From the NCBI RefSeq assembly GCF_033705735.1, contig NZ_CP131131.1, positions 310,001-374,000 on the forward strand: a stretch of 64,000 nt of DNA, written 5' to 3'. The notes below the pieces were generated by a model that was given only the letters and a program-made list of their open reading frames with translations, searched no databases and was not told where the DNA came from. Below are positions 48,288 to 61,199 of this stretch, piece after piece. A program made the position numbers and the translations under genes. The stretch comes from Shinella zoogloeoides (lineage in GTDB: Bacteria > Pseudomonadota > Alphaproteobacteria > Rhizobiales > Rhizobiaceae). How positions within the stretch are numbered: the first letter of the stretch is position 1; every line of letters starts with the position of its first letter.

Positions 48288-51200
48288 TTGTTCGTTCGGT
48301 CGAACGGGGGGCAGTACGCATCGCTGGGCATTGGCAAGCAGATTGACCGGAAAGGGTCTCTCTGTGCTGTCGAATATTTCGATTCACCCACGTCCGAGTT
48401 GGTCGTCCACCAGATTGAAGCTGATCTGATCGAGCGCGTGACGCTCGCTGAGCAGACCCGCATCTATCAATTCGACGAGGCGGCGGGTTCTTGGGAGATT
48501 GGTCGGCTGCTCGACGATCATGGCGACAGCCAACTCGTCCAGTTCCCGAACGGCAAGGCGAAGCACCTGAAGGCCGAGGCGCTCTTCGTGCGGTGGGCTC
48601 TCCCAATCGAGGACCCGATGTTGTTCCTCGCCAACCGGATCAACGAGAGCCCGCGATTTTCCGATGGTCGCAGTGCGTTCATGCGTTCGCAGACCCGCCA
48701 ACGCGCAGCGTCGATGGGAATGTCGGCTCTACTTGCGTCGGCGATCGAACTCGAAGCGCATCAAGTCGAGGTAGTGCGCCGCATCCTTCAGGACCCCGTG
48801 CAGCGCTATTTGCTCGCGGACGAGGTTGGGCTGGGCAAAACGATCGAAGCCGGCGTACTTATCCGGCAATGCATTATTGATACGCAGCAGAAATGCAGCA
48901 TTCTTGTGATTGTGCCCGCAGCGTTAGTCGATCAGTGGCGAAGGGAGCTTGCGAACAAATTTTTTCTCGGGCGCTGCCTAGACCACAGCCTTCACATTGT
49001 TGCACTCGACGACTACGAGAGCATACGCGCGCTTCTGCCTAGCGCTACGATGCTAGTGATCGACGAAGCGCATCATCTGACTGGGCAAAAGACGGTCATC
49101 GGTGACCGAATTTACGCCGATGTTGCTGCAGCGTCTCCATCAATCGACCGTGTCCTGTTATTGTCTGCGACGCCAGCACTCCACAATGAGCGCGGCTTTC
49201 TTGAGATGCTACACCTGCTCGACCCCGCTACTTACCAGCTCGATGATGAGGAGTCGTTTCGGCGAAAGGTCGAAAGCCGCCAGGCGCTGGCGGAGATCGT
49301 GGCCGGTCTGACGATCGAAAACGCGCTATACCTTGACTATACCATCGACCAGTTGGCGACCCTATTTCCCCATGACGAATTGCTGCAGGAGCATGCGGGG
49401 GATTTGCGCAGCGTCATCGACACGATGCCCGATCCCGATGATCCTGCTCTCGTAGAGGCGATCGGACGACTACACACCCATCTCAGCGAAGTTTACAGGT
49501 TGCACCGGCGCATCCTGCGCCATCGGCGGCGGAGCATCGGGGGGCTAACCCCTGACCGTTCTGGCGCCAAGATCATCCGATATCGTAGCACCGATCGCGC
49601 AGCTTTGACTGCCGCCTTGGAAGACTGGCGGTTCGATGAGGCCGTCGAACTCGACGCGGCCGGCTCCGAAAAGCTCTGGAGTGATCGTGTTGTGCGCACC
49701 TTCTGGGAGGTACTCGACCGCGCGTCGCAATATCCGAGTACTGGCCCTGGGATAATCGGTTTCCTCGCCAGCGAAACCGCGGTGATCGGAGATCAAGAAC
49801 GTTTTGCGTCAATCAACCGTTGTCTCGGCCGCGATGGCCTGTTTGAGGACCGGGTACAAGCGCTGCTTGAAGCGCTTGCTCCATTAGTGCGCAGTCGCGC
49901 GCAGTGCGTAGTTTTCTGCTCCGATCCGAAGACCGCCGACGCCCTCGCGCAACGCATCCGTGACGTGTTGGAGATTACGGTCGATCGGCACGATCCAGAG
50001 GACGATGTATGGACAGCTTTTGCAGCGGCAGCCGATCATCCTGTGCTCGTCTGCGACCGACGAGCCGAGGAGGGTCTAAACCTACAGGGCGGAAATAAAG
50101 TGGTTGTTCATTATGACCTGCCGCTCAACCCAAACCGGATCGAGCAGCGACTCGGCCGGGTGGATCGCTATGGATCCGGCGAAGCCGTGCGATCGCTCGT
50201 GTTGGCTTGCGAGGACGATCCCCTGGAAGTGGCTTGGATAGGCTATCTCGACACCGCCCTAAGGGTATTCGACCGTTCGGTTGCGAGCCTTCAATATTTG
50301 ATCGAGCAGACTGTGCGCGAGATCAGGCCCGCACTTTTCACGGATGGCGCAGAAGTGATTACCGATCTGACAGCGAGCGGCGCAGGCGACCAGGGTTTCA
50401 TCGAACGGGAGATCAAATCGATAGATCAACAGGATGCCCTCGATGCGTTGGGAGCGCCTCCCACCGATATGATCGATGAGCTTTCGGAAATCGACGATGA
50501 TTGGCAGTCGCTTGCGACTGATACCGCAGCCTGGCTCGACCAGACTCTGCAGTTCGGCCGCGCCGACGAGGCGCGCCTCCTCGCCGGCGCCGGTGTGGCG
50601 GCACCATTTCGTTACGTCTATTCGACCTCCAATCCGCATACCCTGATCTCGCTTCCCGCGTTCCTGGCGCAGTGCGCGGACGCGCTCGATCTGGGATTCG
50701 GGTCGAGGGGCGTGCGGACGATCGGGACGATTCCGTATACATTCCGCAGACGCACTGCGCTCAGTCGTGTCGAGCGCGCCAATGGCGTTGGTCTTTTGCG
50801 CTATGGCGATCCCTTGATCAGTGGAATGACCGCGCTCACGGACGCCGACGACCGCGGTCGATCCTTCGCTATGTGGCGCTTCGTGCCCGATCATATTGGC
50901 GACCCGCTTGCCGAATTCTATTTCCGATTCGATTTCATTTTGGAGGCGGACAGCGCCGTGGCGATGCGCGTGCTAGCAGCGCACGACCGTGATACGAGCG
51001 CTGCCCGCGCAGCCGTTCGCCGGCGAGGCGACATGGCGCTCGCTCCGTTCTATCGCTCGATTTGGCTCGATCGTGAGCTGAACCCTGTCCATAACGAGGC
51101 ACTGTTGGCGAGATTAGCGCGTCCGTATAGCGTCAAGCCCGACCGTAGCGGAGCACTCGATCTCAACCTGAATTCGAGGAGATGGCAGCGTCTGCTGGAG

Positions 51201-51536
51201 TTGCAACTCCCGGAACTCGCCTATTGGAGAGAGCTTTGCGGAAAGGCTAGATCGGTGGCGGAGGATGCACTTCGTGCTGATCCAGAACTGATAGCAAGCC
51301 TCGGCCAGGCAGAGCAGCGAGCGGCTCGCATCGATCAAGGGCGCCTAGGGCAACTGCGGGTGCGGGCACGTGCGGAGGGCCGCGAAGGAGAAAGTGCGGA
51401 GCTTGCATTCGAGGAGAAACTCGCCGTTGGACTGCGGGCCGGCATCAATGTCCCTCGTGTTCGGCTTGATACGATTGGTGCAGTCTTCATCTCGGCGAGC
51501 CGATCGGCGACCGACCAAATTTCGGGCGGCATCTGA
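48288..51536 (+). CDS. dpdE: DpdE, SNF2/RapA-like helicase of the Dpd system
   Basis: 1082 residues from the TTG at 48288 (GGGGAGG 6-7 bases upstream). Superfamily 2 helicase: Walker A ADEVGLGKTIEAG with K184, DEAH box at 259-262 (VIDEAHHLTG), motif III LLLSATPALH, and the C-terminal motif VI RIEQRLGRVDRYGSG, closest to RapA/SNF2 enzymes. The N-terminal 130 residues form a SH3/Tudor-like substrate domain. In Dpd clusters, dpdE-K are thought to restrict DNA lacking 7-deazaguanine modification. The stop overlaps dpdF (TGATG). First gene of the dpdE-J unit. Confidence 0.85.
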   Translation: MFVRSNGGQYASLGIGKQIDRKGSLCAVEYFDSPTSELVVHQIEADLIERVTLAEQTRIYQFDEAAGSWEIGRLLDDHGDSQLVQFPNGKAKHLKAEALFVRWALPIEDPMLFLANRINESPRFSDGRSAFMRSQTRQRAASMGMSALLASAIELEAHQVEVVRRILQDPVQRYLLADEVGLGKTIEAGVLIRQCIIDTQQKCSILVIVPAALVDQWRRELANKFFLGRCLDHSLHIVALDDYESIRALLPSATMLVIDEAHHLTGQKTVIGDRIYADVAAASPSIDRVLLLSATPALHNERGFLEMLHLLDPATYQLDDEESFRRKVESRQALAEIVAGLTIENALYLDYTIDQLATLFPHDELLQEHAGDLRSVIDTMPDPDDPALVEAIGRLHTHLSEVYRLHRRILRHRRRSIGGLTPDRSGAKIIRYRSTDRAALTAALEDWRFDEAVELDAAGSEKLWSDRVVRTFWEVLDRASQYPSTGPGIIGFLASETAVIGDQERFASINRCLGRDGLFEDRVQALLEALAPLVRSRAQCVVFCSDPKTADALAQRIRDVLEITVDRHDPEDDVWTAFAAAADHPVLVCDRRAEEGLNLQGGNKVVVHYDLPLNPNRIEQRLGRVDRYGSGEAVRSLVLACEDDPLEVAWIGYLDTALRVFDRSVASLQYLIEQTVREIRPALFTDGAEVITDLTASGAGDQGFIEREIKSIDQQDALDALGAPPTDMIDELSEIDDDWQSLATDTAAWLDQTLQFGRADEARLLAGAGVAAPFRYVYSTSNPHTLISLPAFLAQCADALDLGFGSRGVRTIGTIPYTFRRRTALSRVERANGVGLLRYGDPLISGMTALTDADDRGRSFAMWRFVPDHIGDPLAEFYFRFDFILEADSAVAMRVLAAHDRDTSAARAAVRRRGDMALAPFYRSIWLDRELNPVHNEALLARLARPYSVKPDRSGALDLNLNSRRWQRLLELQLPELAYWRELCGKARSVAEDALRADPELIASLGQAEQRAARIDQGRLGQLRVRARAEGREGESAELAFEEKLAVGLRAGINVPRVRLDTIGAVFISASRSATDQISGGI

Positions 51537-52167
51537 TGGCCGTGCATGATTTCGGAAGCTTGCAGGATGCTCTGCTAGACCTCGCCAAGGCTGTCAGACA
51601 GTCGCCGATCACAGATGGCATTTTTGATAGGCTGACCCAAGTGCTCCTAGCCGCGAAGGAAGCGGGGCGGCTGAACAGTCCGCAGGACGCGATGGCGCTT
51701 TTCCGGCACGTGCTGCGCCGGCAATCGCTGCGCGCGGGTCAGCAGGCGCAGTTGCGCGTTCCGTCCGGAGTTGGTTGGCCCAGCCGAACCGATTGGGCGA
51801 GCTTTGGCATCCGTGCCCATAGTGAATCGAGCGGGCATCTCCTCATCGAAGCCCGGCCATGGCATGCGGCCTGGCTCGGAGACAGTGACAACCCGGTCTT
51901 CGAGGATGTCTTTGCCGAGCGGAATGTCCGGCTCGACTGGCAAAGGCCGATCGATCCCTTTCTTAGCGAGGCGAGCGGTTTCGACACCTACGTGTCCCCG
52001 GGACAGCGCGAAGCCGTGCGCAGCGCCTTTCTGCTGCCGCCCGGAGAGACTTTGGTGGTCGCTCTGCCGACTGGGTCGGGCAAGAGCTTTATCGCCCAGG
52101 CCCCCGTCCTCGCGCGGGGCATCGAAGGCGGTCTATCGCTTTGTATTGTGCCGACGACAGCGCTGGT

Positions 52168-52172
52168 GCTCG
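52168..52172 (+). repeat. Target-site duplication of the IS21 element (left)
   Basis: GCTCG, repeated at 54506-54510 on the right side; 5 bp is a usual IS21 duplication length. Confidence 0.85.
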
Positions 52173-52316
52173 TGTCAGTACCGGAGCAATACTCCCCAAT
52201 AGTGCCGTTTGAATCTTCCCCAGGTGCTGCGGCCGCCGGTCTTCCGGGGCGGGCCCCGGAAGACCGGCGGCGCGTCATCGCCGATACTCCTTCCGATGGT
52301 CGGGAGGGGGATTTTG

Positions 52317-54454
<2,138 letters not shown>

Positions 54455-54505
54455 CTGGGGAATTTTACTTCGGCACTTCTGGGGAAAATTCACGCGGCAT
54501 TGACA

Positions 54506-54510
54506 GCTCG
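54506..54510 (+). repeat. Target-site duplication of the IS21 element (right)
   Basis: GCTCG, identical to 52168-52172. The dpdF frame resumes immediately after it (DQSRQMRD). Confidence 0.85.
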
Positions 54511-56455
54511 ATCAATCGCGGCAGATGCGAGACATGCTTAAACGCCGCTACCCACGACGCGAAGTGCCCGCGCTTGCCTGGCATGCCGGCCTCCGCACGG
54601 AGGAGCGCGCCGCGATCAAGTCCGCCATCCGCGAGGGTCGCCAAGGCATTCTCTATTGTTCACCCGAGGCGGTGACGAGCGCGCTGCTGCCCTCACTTTA
54701 CGATGCGGCGCGCGCCGGGCTGATCTCGTATCTTATCGTCGATGAGGCCCATTTGGTGAGCCAATGGGGTGATGGCTTCCGCCCCGCCTTTCAAATGCTG
54801 GCGGGCGTTCGCCGCGGTCTGCTTGACGCATGCCCCGAGGGCCGGCGGTTCAGGACGCTTCTGATGTCCGCGACCCTGGCGCCTGACACGGTGGAAACAA
54901 TCGACGCGCTGTTCGGGCCCGCGCGCACTGTCCAGATGGTCGCCTCCGTCCATCTTCGGCCAGAGCCGCAATACTGGGTGCACCGCGAGGATGATCCCGA
55001 AGACAAGGACCGTAAGGTTCTCGAACTCCTGCGGCACGCGCCGCGCCCGTTCATCCTTTATGTGACGAAGCGCAGTGATGCGAAACGATGGATGCGGTTG
55101 TTGCGGAGCGAAGGTTATGCGCGTATCGATTGCTTTCACGGCGAGACGCCGCATGCCGATCGTCTGCGCATCATCGACCAGTGGTCTGAGGGCGGGCTCG
55201 ATGGAATCGTCGCCACCTCGGCCTTTGGGGTCGGTATCGACAAACGCGATGTGCGCACGGTCATTCATGCCGCCGTGCCCGAGACACTCGATCGCTTCTA
55301 CCAGGAAGTGGGGCGCGGCGGACGCGATGGGTGTCCCTCGGCGTCGTTCCTGATCTACTCGCGCGAGGACCAGGAGACGGCCCACCAGATCGCCTCGCCT
55401 TCTTTGATCAGCGACGCTCTCGCGTTCGAGCGGTGGTCGACCATGTATGGTCAAAGCGCGCAACTCGATACCATAGGGCAGCTGCTCGAGGTGGACCTGG
55501 CGGTCGTTCCTCCGCGGCTGCGGAGGCAGTCAGACTATAACGAGTCTTGGAACATGCGCACTTTGATCATGATGGCTCGCGCTGGCATGCTGGAACTGGA
55601 ATCGCAGCCGCCGTCCCGTATTGCGCAGCAGGAGGACGAGAGCGAAACCGCCTTTGAGCTCCGCAGCGATGAGCATTGGTCCAAATATTTTCAGCGCACC
55701 GTCGTTGGCATGTCGGAGTTCGGCCACCTCAGCCGCGAACGCTTCGAAGCGCTGATCGGTCAGGAGCGGCAGCGCTCGTTCGATGCAGCGACCGAGAACC
55801 GCGTGCTGCTCGACAAGCTGCTCAGCGGTTCGACCGAGGTTTCGCTGCTGCTGGATCGTCTCTACCGCAGTAACGCCCCGGGGCGTTCGGTAATTGTGTC
55901 ACGCGCGTGTGGGGGATGCCCGACGCATCGACGCGAGGGGACGGCTAACACGGAGTATCCGGCGCCTCCCGCCTACGGGATCGAGCAGGTCGGCCAGTTC
56001 GACCTCAGCCTCTTTTCTGATCGTTTCCCGCATCTCGACTTGAACCAGCCGATTATCCTGCCCCTCGAGGACCTGGTCGACGAAGCTGAGATCGTCGGCC
56101 TGCTCCGAAATTTCGTTGCGATGTTCGGCGTGCGTGAGATCGCGACCTCCGCGTCGTTTCGCCGGCGCAATCCGGCGCTGTCAGTCCTGCACAAGCACGG
56201 CGAGGATCATGTGCTGTTGTTGCAGACGCTCGAGGAAGAAATGCTGCGTCCCTCGTCCTACGAGCTTCCCCGGGTGACACTCTGGACGGACACGACTGGC
56301 ACGACGCTGCCGAAAGATTTATTCATCATGAAGCGACCGCTGCATGTCATTATAGCATCGGCCTCGACGCCGGACCCATGGAACTTCGTGCGCCGCATTG
56401 CCGACACCGGTTCCAATGTGCTAGCGGTCGACCAATTCAACCTTGGAGCGCGCCT

Positions 56456-57358
56456 GTGAGTCTCCTCAACCAAGCAAGCGACGGGCTATTCAATGTGCTG
56501 ATCGTGCTGGTTCGCGCGCTCGTTCGCTTTGGTCCAAAGAGCCGCGAAGATTTAATCCTTGCTTGTGGCGGCGCCACCGACGCGTGCGATACCAGCCAAT
56601 TGACGAAAACGTTGAACCGCTGGACCGAACTTGGCTTGTTCGGCGAGGAAAACGGGTCCGTTATCATCGCCGAGCCGTACCGCTCCGCGCTCGGCAAGAA
56701 CGCCGACGAAGCGGAAGCCCGCCTTCCGAAAGTGGCACGCACGGTGGCGTTGCACTCCGCAAACAATGCGCGTTTCTGGGAGAGCGAGGGAGCCAAGAGC
56801 GCGGACCTGTCGCGCGGCGTGGCTTGGATGCTCACCCAGGACGTTTATACGCTCGACGTCAATTCCGACCGTTTGGCTGAACTAGAGGGGCGGCAGCTGA
56901 TCGACAGCGGCACGCAGAAGATCGCCCAGAACAATACGCGCTGGAACGGCCTCAAAACCTGGATGCTCTATCTGGGATTCGCCCGCGACGGCATGCAGTG
57001 GGTCGTCGATCCAACGCAGGCGCTGCGCGAGGCGCTTCCCGAGATCTTCGGTTCGAACCGAGAATTGTCCGCTCCTGCCTTTGTGGAGCGGGCTGGCGCG
57101 GTGCTGCCGGTCCTCGACGGAGGCGCCTACCGGGTGCAGGTCGAGGGTGCGTTAAAGGAGAGCGCCTGGCCCAGACTACGTGCTGGCCTCGTATCCTCTT
57201 CCATGTCGCGGGCTATCCAGCGACTCGATCGTGAGGGATTCATCACGCTCTCAAACCGAAGTGATACCGAAGGCGTCGTATCGCTCACCGGCAGCAATGC
57301 GCGCACCTGGCGGGACGTCTCGCATGTAGCCCTGGCGCAATCAGGAAAGGCGCGTTGA
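56456..57358 (+). CDS. dpdG: DpdG, Dpd system protein of unknown activity
   Basis: 300 residues from the GTG at 56456, which overlaps the dpdF stop (GTGA). It is mostly helical with winged-helix-like segments (LNRWTELGLFGEENGSVIIAEPYR, AIQRLDREGFITLSNRSDTEGV). No catalytic motif is visible. Position between a RecQ-like and an ATPase gene is that of DpdG. Its stop overlaps the dpdH start by one base. Confidence 0.75.
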   Translation: MSLLNQASDGLFNVLIVLVRALVRFGPKSREDLILACGGATDACDTSQLTKTLNRWTELGLFGEENGSVIIAEPYRSALGKNADEAEARLPKVARTVALHSANNARFWESEGAKSADLSRGVAWMLTQDVYTLDVNSDRLAELEGRQLIDSGTQKIAQNNTRWNGLKTWMLYLGFARDGMQWVVDPTQALREALPEIFGSNRELSAPAFVERAGAVLPVLDGGAYRVQVEGALKESAWPRLRAGLVSSSMSRAIQRLDREGFITLSNRSDTEGVVSLTGSNARTWRDVSHVALAQSGKAR

Positions 57359-60300
57359 TGCTCGAGAGATATTGGCCTGGGGCCGACGAGGTCAACGCGT
57401 GCATCAAGAACGAAGCTGAGACCGCGGACGTGTCGGTTCTGCTGGCAGTTCATCAGCCGACTCCGCTCACCACGCGCAATGCCGGTACGAATATCGAGTC
57501 TCCGGCAAGCGAGCAGGAACTGCTCGATGCCTTTCTTTCCGACGACGTGCCGGGTGGATATATGCTGTTTCCGATCACCGGACCTTCCGGCGTCGGCAAG
57601 TCGCACATCATCCGCTGGCTCGACGCGCAACTCCAGCGCTCGCCCAAGCGCGATCGCCTCCACATCATCCGTATTCCCAAGAGTGCAAGCCTCCGACGCG
57701 TTGTCGAACTCATCCTCGAGCCGTTGGATGGCGATCCTCGCTTCGAGAGATCACGATCGGAACTCGCGCGTGCATTTGCGGAGATCGACAAGCGAAAGGC
57801 CGTAGTACTGTTCCGCGCGCAGATCGAGAACGCGCTGGCAGGCCGGGCGGAGACGCTGTTGCTGGAGGCGCGCGAACATAAGGACCGCGCGGTGGAGTTG
57901 AGGCCGCTGATCGGTCATGCCCAAATGCTGCCGAAGCTGTTTGGGGACGCCGCGCTCAAGGACCATTTCGATGAGGTCGTCCTTGCGCGAGTCGTCGCGC
58001 GCGCGCTGCGGGGACGGGAAGACGGTGCGGAGGGAGACGAAACCCAATCGCAATTCTTCGCCGAAGACCTGCTTCTTCCCGATGCGATCGATCTTAACGA
58101 AGCGGCCCTGCCGGTAAAGACCTATTATCAGACTCAGCTTGCCGTCCAGGACGTGCGCCGCCGGCAAGCCGCGGCGGACATTCTCAACACGATCGTCGAT
58201 ACTGCTATTGGCAATGTTTTTCAGCTCGAGCAGAGCACCGGTGGCATCACCCTACAGGACATTATCCTGGGGATCCGTGAGATCCTGCTCAAGGACGACA
58301 TGGACCTGGTGCTGCTCGTGGAGGATTTCGCCGCGCTGTCGGGCATTCAGGATGTGCTTCTCAAAGTCTGTGTGCAGGAAGGCACCCATGACGGCAAGAA
58401 GGTGCGCGCCACCATGCGCACGGCGCTCGCGCTCACAGACGGATATCTCGCCTCGCGTGACACGATCCTGACGCGCGCGCAACGCGTCTGGGTGGTCGGC
58501 CACCGCGAGCAGAGCGATGATGAGATCAAGCGCGCCGTGACCGAGATGGTCGGCGCCTATCTGAATGCGGCCCGCTGGGGCGAAGACGGCCTGCGCAAAC
58601 GCTTTGACCGTCGCGGCGCCGACGATGCTCTCACCGGCTGGTTGCCAGCCTGGCAGGATGAGGAGCAGAGCGACGAGGAAGCCGAGGCGCTGACCGCTTT
58701 CGGCTTTTCTGCGCGCGGCCACGCGCTATTTCCGTTCAACCGTCTGGCGATCGAGCAACTCGTCCACCAGCATCTAACGGAGGCAAATCGGCTCGTCTTC
58801 AACCCACGCCGTGTAATCAACGAGATCCTCCGCCGCCCCATGCTGATGCGAGGCACGTTTGTCAGCGGGAGCTTCCCGCCGCCCGAATTCCACGGGCTGC
58901 GCCCGAACGCCTATCTCGCCGGTCTGGTCCGGCAGGTAAGCCAGCCCGAGCAAGTCAAGCGGCGCTTGGGTTCGGCGCTGGCGGTATGGGCCGGCAATGC
59001 GGCGGATCAGGCCGCGCTTGCCCATGTGCCGCCGGCGATCTTCTCGACCTTCTCGCTACCGACGCCAGCCGAACTCGCCAACGTGGCGTACGTACCGACA
59101 CCCACTCCACCAACCTTGCCGGCAGGCTCGACCCTCGAAGAAACTCCGCCCTCCGCGCCTCCTCCAGCGCGAGCCGATCACGATCCGCGTGTCGCGGCCT
59201 GGTCGAAGAAGTTGGATGCTTGGGCGTCTGGTACCGAGTTGGTTCAGGCTGACGCGCGTGAGCTTCGAAGCGCCTTGGCGGTGATGCTGAAGGGTGCAAT
59301 CAATTGGCCGGCACTTCGCATTCCGGATCAGGAGATCAAGGCTACTTGGCTAGCTATCGCCGGGTCGCGCAACAATCCGGTCGGCGGTCGCATCCTTGTC
59401 GTTTGCGATAGCCATGACGACCCGGAAGGTGCGCTGCGCGAAGGCTTTCTCGGTGCACTGCGGTTCGGCTTCAACGGTCATCGCTGGGATTATCCCGAGG
59501 CAGATACTGACTATGTCGCGAGCGCCGCGATCATCGATCGTTTGGTCGCGCAGTTGGTCCCAACGCTCGTTGCGGAAGCAAATGCGCAGACCGCGGTGAT
59601 CGGCCGAGCCCTACTTAATCAATCGCGCATCGTCGGCCTTTCCCCTCCGGTTCGGCCGGCTAGCGCCGAGCCGCTTCTGCGCGGCCTCTTCTCGCCGCCG
59701 CCGCAGGTGGAGACGCAAGCGTTTGAAGAAGGCTGGGATCAGCTTCGCGCCCAGGCGACGGGGTCGGTCAACGGCCGGAGCACGCGCACGATCCTGCAGC
59801 AGCTACTGCTCGATCGCAGCGCCAGCTTCCAAGGCACCGGAAGCAAGCCCTTCGCGGTCGACAGCCCCCGGCTGCTCGACGCGCTTGCCTGGGATTTGCC
59901 GGCGGGGCCGCTTCCGGACGGGTTGCCGGACGAGGCGCGGACCTTCATCCCGACCATGACCGACGCGCGCATCTGGGGAAAGCTCCAGTCGGTCATAGCC
60001 AAGCTTCGTGCCTTCCGCAGCGAGATCACTGATTATGTAGATGAGAGCTTCGACAAGGGCGCTTTCGTTGCCGACTTGCGCGAGATCATCCCGCTGCTGC
60101 AGAAGACCAACTGCTGGCCCGCTAATGTCACGATCAAGCTCAGCGAGTTCGAAATGCGCCTAACGGAGTTTCAGACCAGCCGCTTCGTAGACTTGGTTGA
60201 AAAGACGGCGACGATCGTAGACGAAGCGGATCGTGAGCAAATCCCTAAGTTGCTCAACGCGCTTGGGTCGCTCGATCTCGGATTGATCCAGAGGACCATG

Positions 60301-60468
60301 TCCTTCCTGACCCTCGCCAACGAGATCGTGTCGCAAGCTCAGCCGCGCGTCACTCAGCAGGAGGCGGTTCGGGGCCAATCGGATCCCAACTCCGTTGCGG
60401 CGGAGATCACGAGCCTGCTCGAAGGCGCGAGTGGAAAGTCGCCCGTGGCAGCGGAGGCCGCCGAATGA
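57358..60468 (+). CDS. dpdH: DpdH, large P-loop ATPase of the Dpd system
   Basis: 1036 residues from the ATG at 57358. P-loop ITGPSGVGKSHII (K81); Walker B DLVLLVEDFAALSG near residue 320; between them a helical insertion. The region after residue 540 contains a proline-rich linker (PTPTPPTLPAGS, about 580) and a second, helical domain to the end. Architecture and place match DpdH. Presumed motor coordinating the restriction complex; no nuclease motif visible. Confidence 0.82.
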   Translation: MLERYWPGADEVNACIKNEAETADVSVLLAVHQPTPLTTRNAGTNIESPASEQELLDAFLSDDVPGGYMLFPITGPSGVGKSHIIRWLDAQLQRSPKRDRLHIIRIPKSASLRRVVELILEPLDGDPRFERSRSELARAFAEIDKRKAVVLFRAQIENALAGRAETLLLEAREHKDRAVELRPLIGHAQMLPKLFGDAALKDHFDEVVLARVVARALRGREDGAEGDETQSQFFAEDLLLPDAIDLNEAALPVKTYYQTQLAVQDVRRRQAAADILNTIVDTAIGNVFQLEQSTGGITLQDIILGIREILLKDDMDLVLLVEDFAALSGIQDVLLKVCVQEGTHDGKKVRATMRTALALTDGYLASRDTILTRAQRVWVVGHREQSDDEIKRAVTEMVGAYLNAARWGEDGLRKRFDRRGADDALTGWLPAWQDEEQSDEEAEALTAFGFSARGHALFPFNRLAIEQLVHQHLTEANRLVFNPRRVINEILRRPMLMRGTFVSGSFPPPEFHGLRPNAYLAGLVRQVSQPEQVKRRLGSALAVWAGNAADQAALAHVPPAIFSTFSLPTPAELANVAYVPTPTPPTLPAGSTLEETPPSAPPPARADHDPRVAAWSKKLDAWASGTELVQADARELRSALAVMLKGAINWPALRIPDQEIKATWLAIAGSRNNPVGGRILVVCDSHDDPEGALREGFLGALRFGFNGHRWDYPEADTDYVASAAIIDRLVAQLVPTLVAEANAQTAVIGRALLNQSRIVGLSPPVRPASAEPLLRGLFSPPPQVETQAFEEGWDQLRAQATGSVNGRSTRTILQQLLLDRSASFQGTGSKPFAVDSPRLLDALAWDLPAGPLPDGLPDEARTFIPTMTDARIWGKLQSVIAKLRAFRSEITDYVDESFDKGAFVADLREIIPLLQKTNCWPANVTIKLSEFEMRLTEFQTSRFVDLVEKTATIVDEADREQIPKLLNALGSLDLGLIQRTMSFLTLANEIVSQAQPRVTQQEAVRGQSDPNSVAAEITSLLEGASGKSPVAAEAAE

Positions 60469-61199
60469 GCACTTCGCTTCCTGCTCGCACCAAGGCGCTT
60501 CGCGAACGACTGGTTGCGCTCGATCTGCTTGGTGCGAATGTCGAGGAAACAGGGCTGCTCGAGGACCTGCGCTCGGACCTCGCGCCGCTCGCGGCCGAAC
60601 TCAGCCGCGCCCTTGACCATCGTGCGCTGCTGCTCGGTTCGGGAATCGAAACGCCCGAACCACCCTCGCTCAAGACGGCACGCAAACGGGCCGCGACACT
60701 ACTCGAACGCTTTACGGCGGAGCGAAAGGCAGCCGCGCTCAAAAAGGGCACTGGTTGGGCCAATCTGCTCAAGGAGATAAAGACGGCCTCCACGGACGTC
60801 TCCGACTCCGTCGTGCGTGCCTGGAAGGGATATCGGCAAACCGTGTTCACCGGCGAGGCGCCAGCATTGGTGAAAGGCCGCATTGCCTTCACGCCGGCGA
60901 ATAATGCCGCGTTCAAGACCTATGAACAACTCCACCAGACGTTCCGAGCCGAGTTCGACAAGCTCCCAGCGGACGAGGCAGCGATCGGACGCGTGAAGGC
61001 ACTGGCGGCACGACTTACCGAGACGGCGAAGGAGTTCGACTTCGACGTGCCGGTCGACGTGAAGCGCTTCCTCGAGGCCATCCAGAGCGGGGGAGCGAAG
61101 CTCGACCTGCTGACCGAAGCGGTCCTCAAATGGCTCAACGACAATGATGCGTTCGACAATTACCGTATCGTGCCGGGGAATGCCGATGGAAGCCGATGA
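60465..61199 (+). CDS. dpdI: DpdI, Dpd system protein of unknown activity
   Basis: 244 residues, start overlapping dpdH by 4 bases (ATGA). Entirely alpha-helical, with probable coiled coils (LRERLVALDLLGANVEETGLL, KALAARLTETAKEFDFDVP). No catalytic motif. The order dpdH-I-J identifies it; sequence-based confidence is lower. Stop overlaps the dpdJ start by 14 bases. Confidence 0.72.
   Translation: MSTSLPARTKALRERLVALDLLGANVEETGLLEDLRSDLAPLAAELSRALDHRALLLGSGIETPEPPSLKTARKRAATLLERFTAERKAAALKKGTGWANLLKEIKTASTDVSDSVVRAWKGYRQTVFTGEAPALVKGRIAFTPANNAAFKTYEQLHQTFRAEFDKLPADEAAIGRVKALAARLTETAKEFDFDVPVDVKRFLEAIQSGGAKLDLLTEAVLKWLNDNDAFDNYRIVPGNADGSR

Noticed and set aside
47746-48606. 286-codon reverse frame between the AbiC-like and dpdE genes
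   Set aside because: Overlaps both genes antisense; the product is Arg-rich with no motif.
48288-51536. Assignment of the first helicase to RapA, DISARM DrmD or Druantia
   Set aside because: The helicase core is RapA/DrmD-like, but the following RecQ-like, DpdG, ATPase, DpdI and zinc-finger helicase order is that of Dpd. No DrmA/B/C or DruE-type partners are present.
54525-56459. Stand-alone 644-residue RecQ-like helicase
   Set aside because: It lacks Walker A; the upstream half is found left of the IS21 element and rejoins it in frame, so it is the C-terminal part of dpdF.
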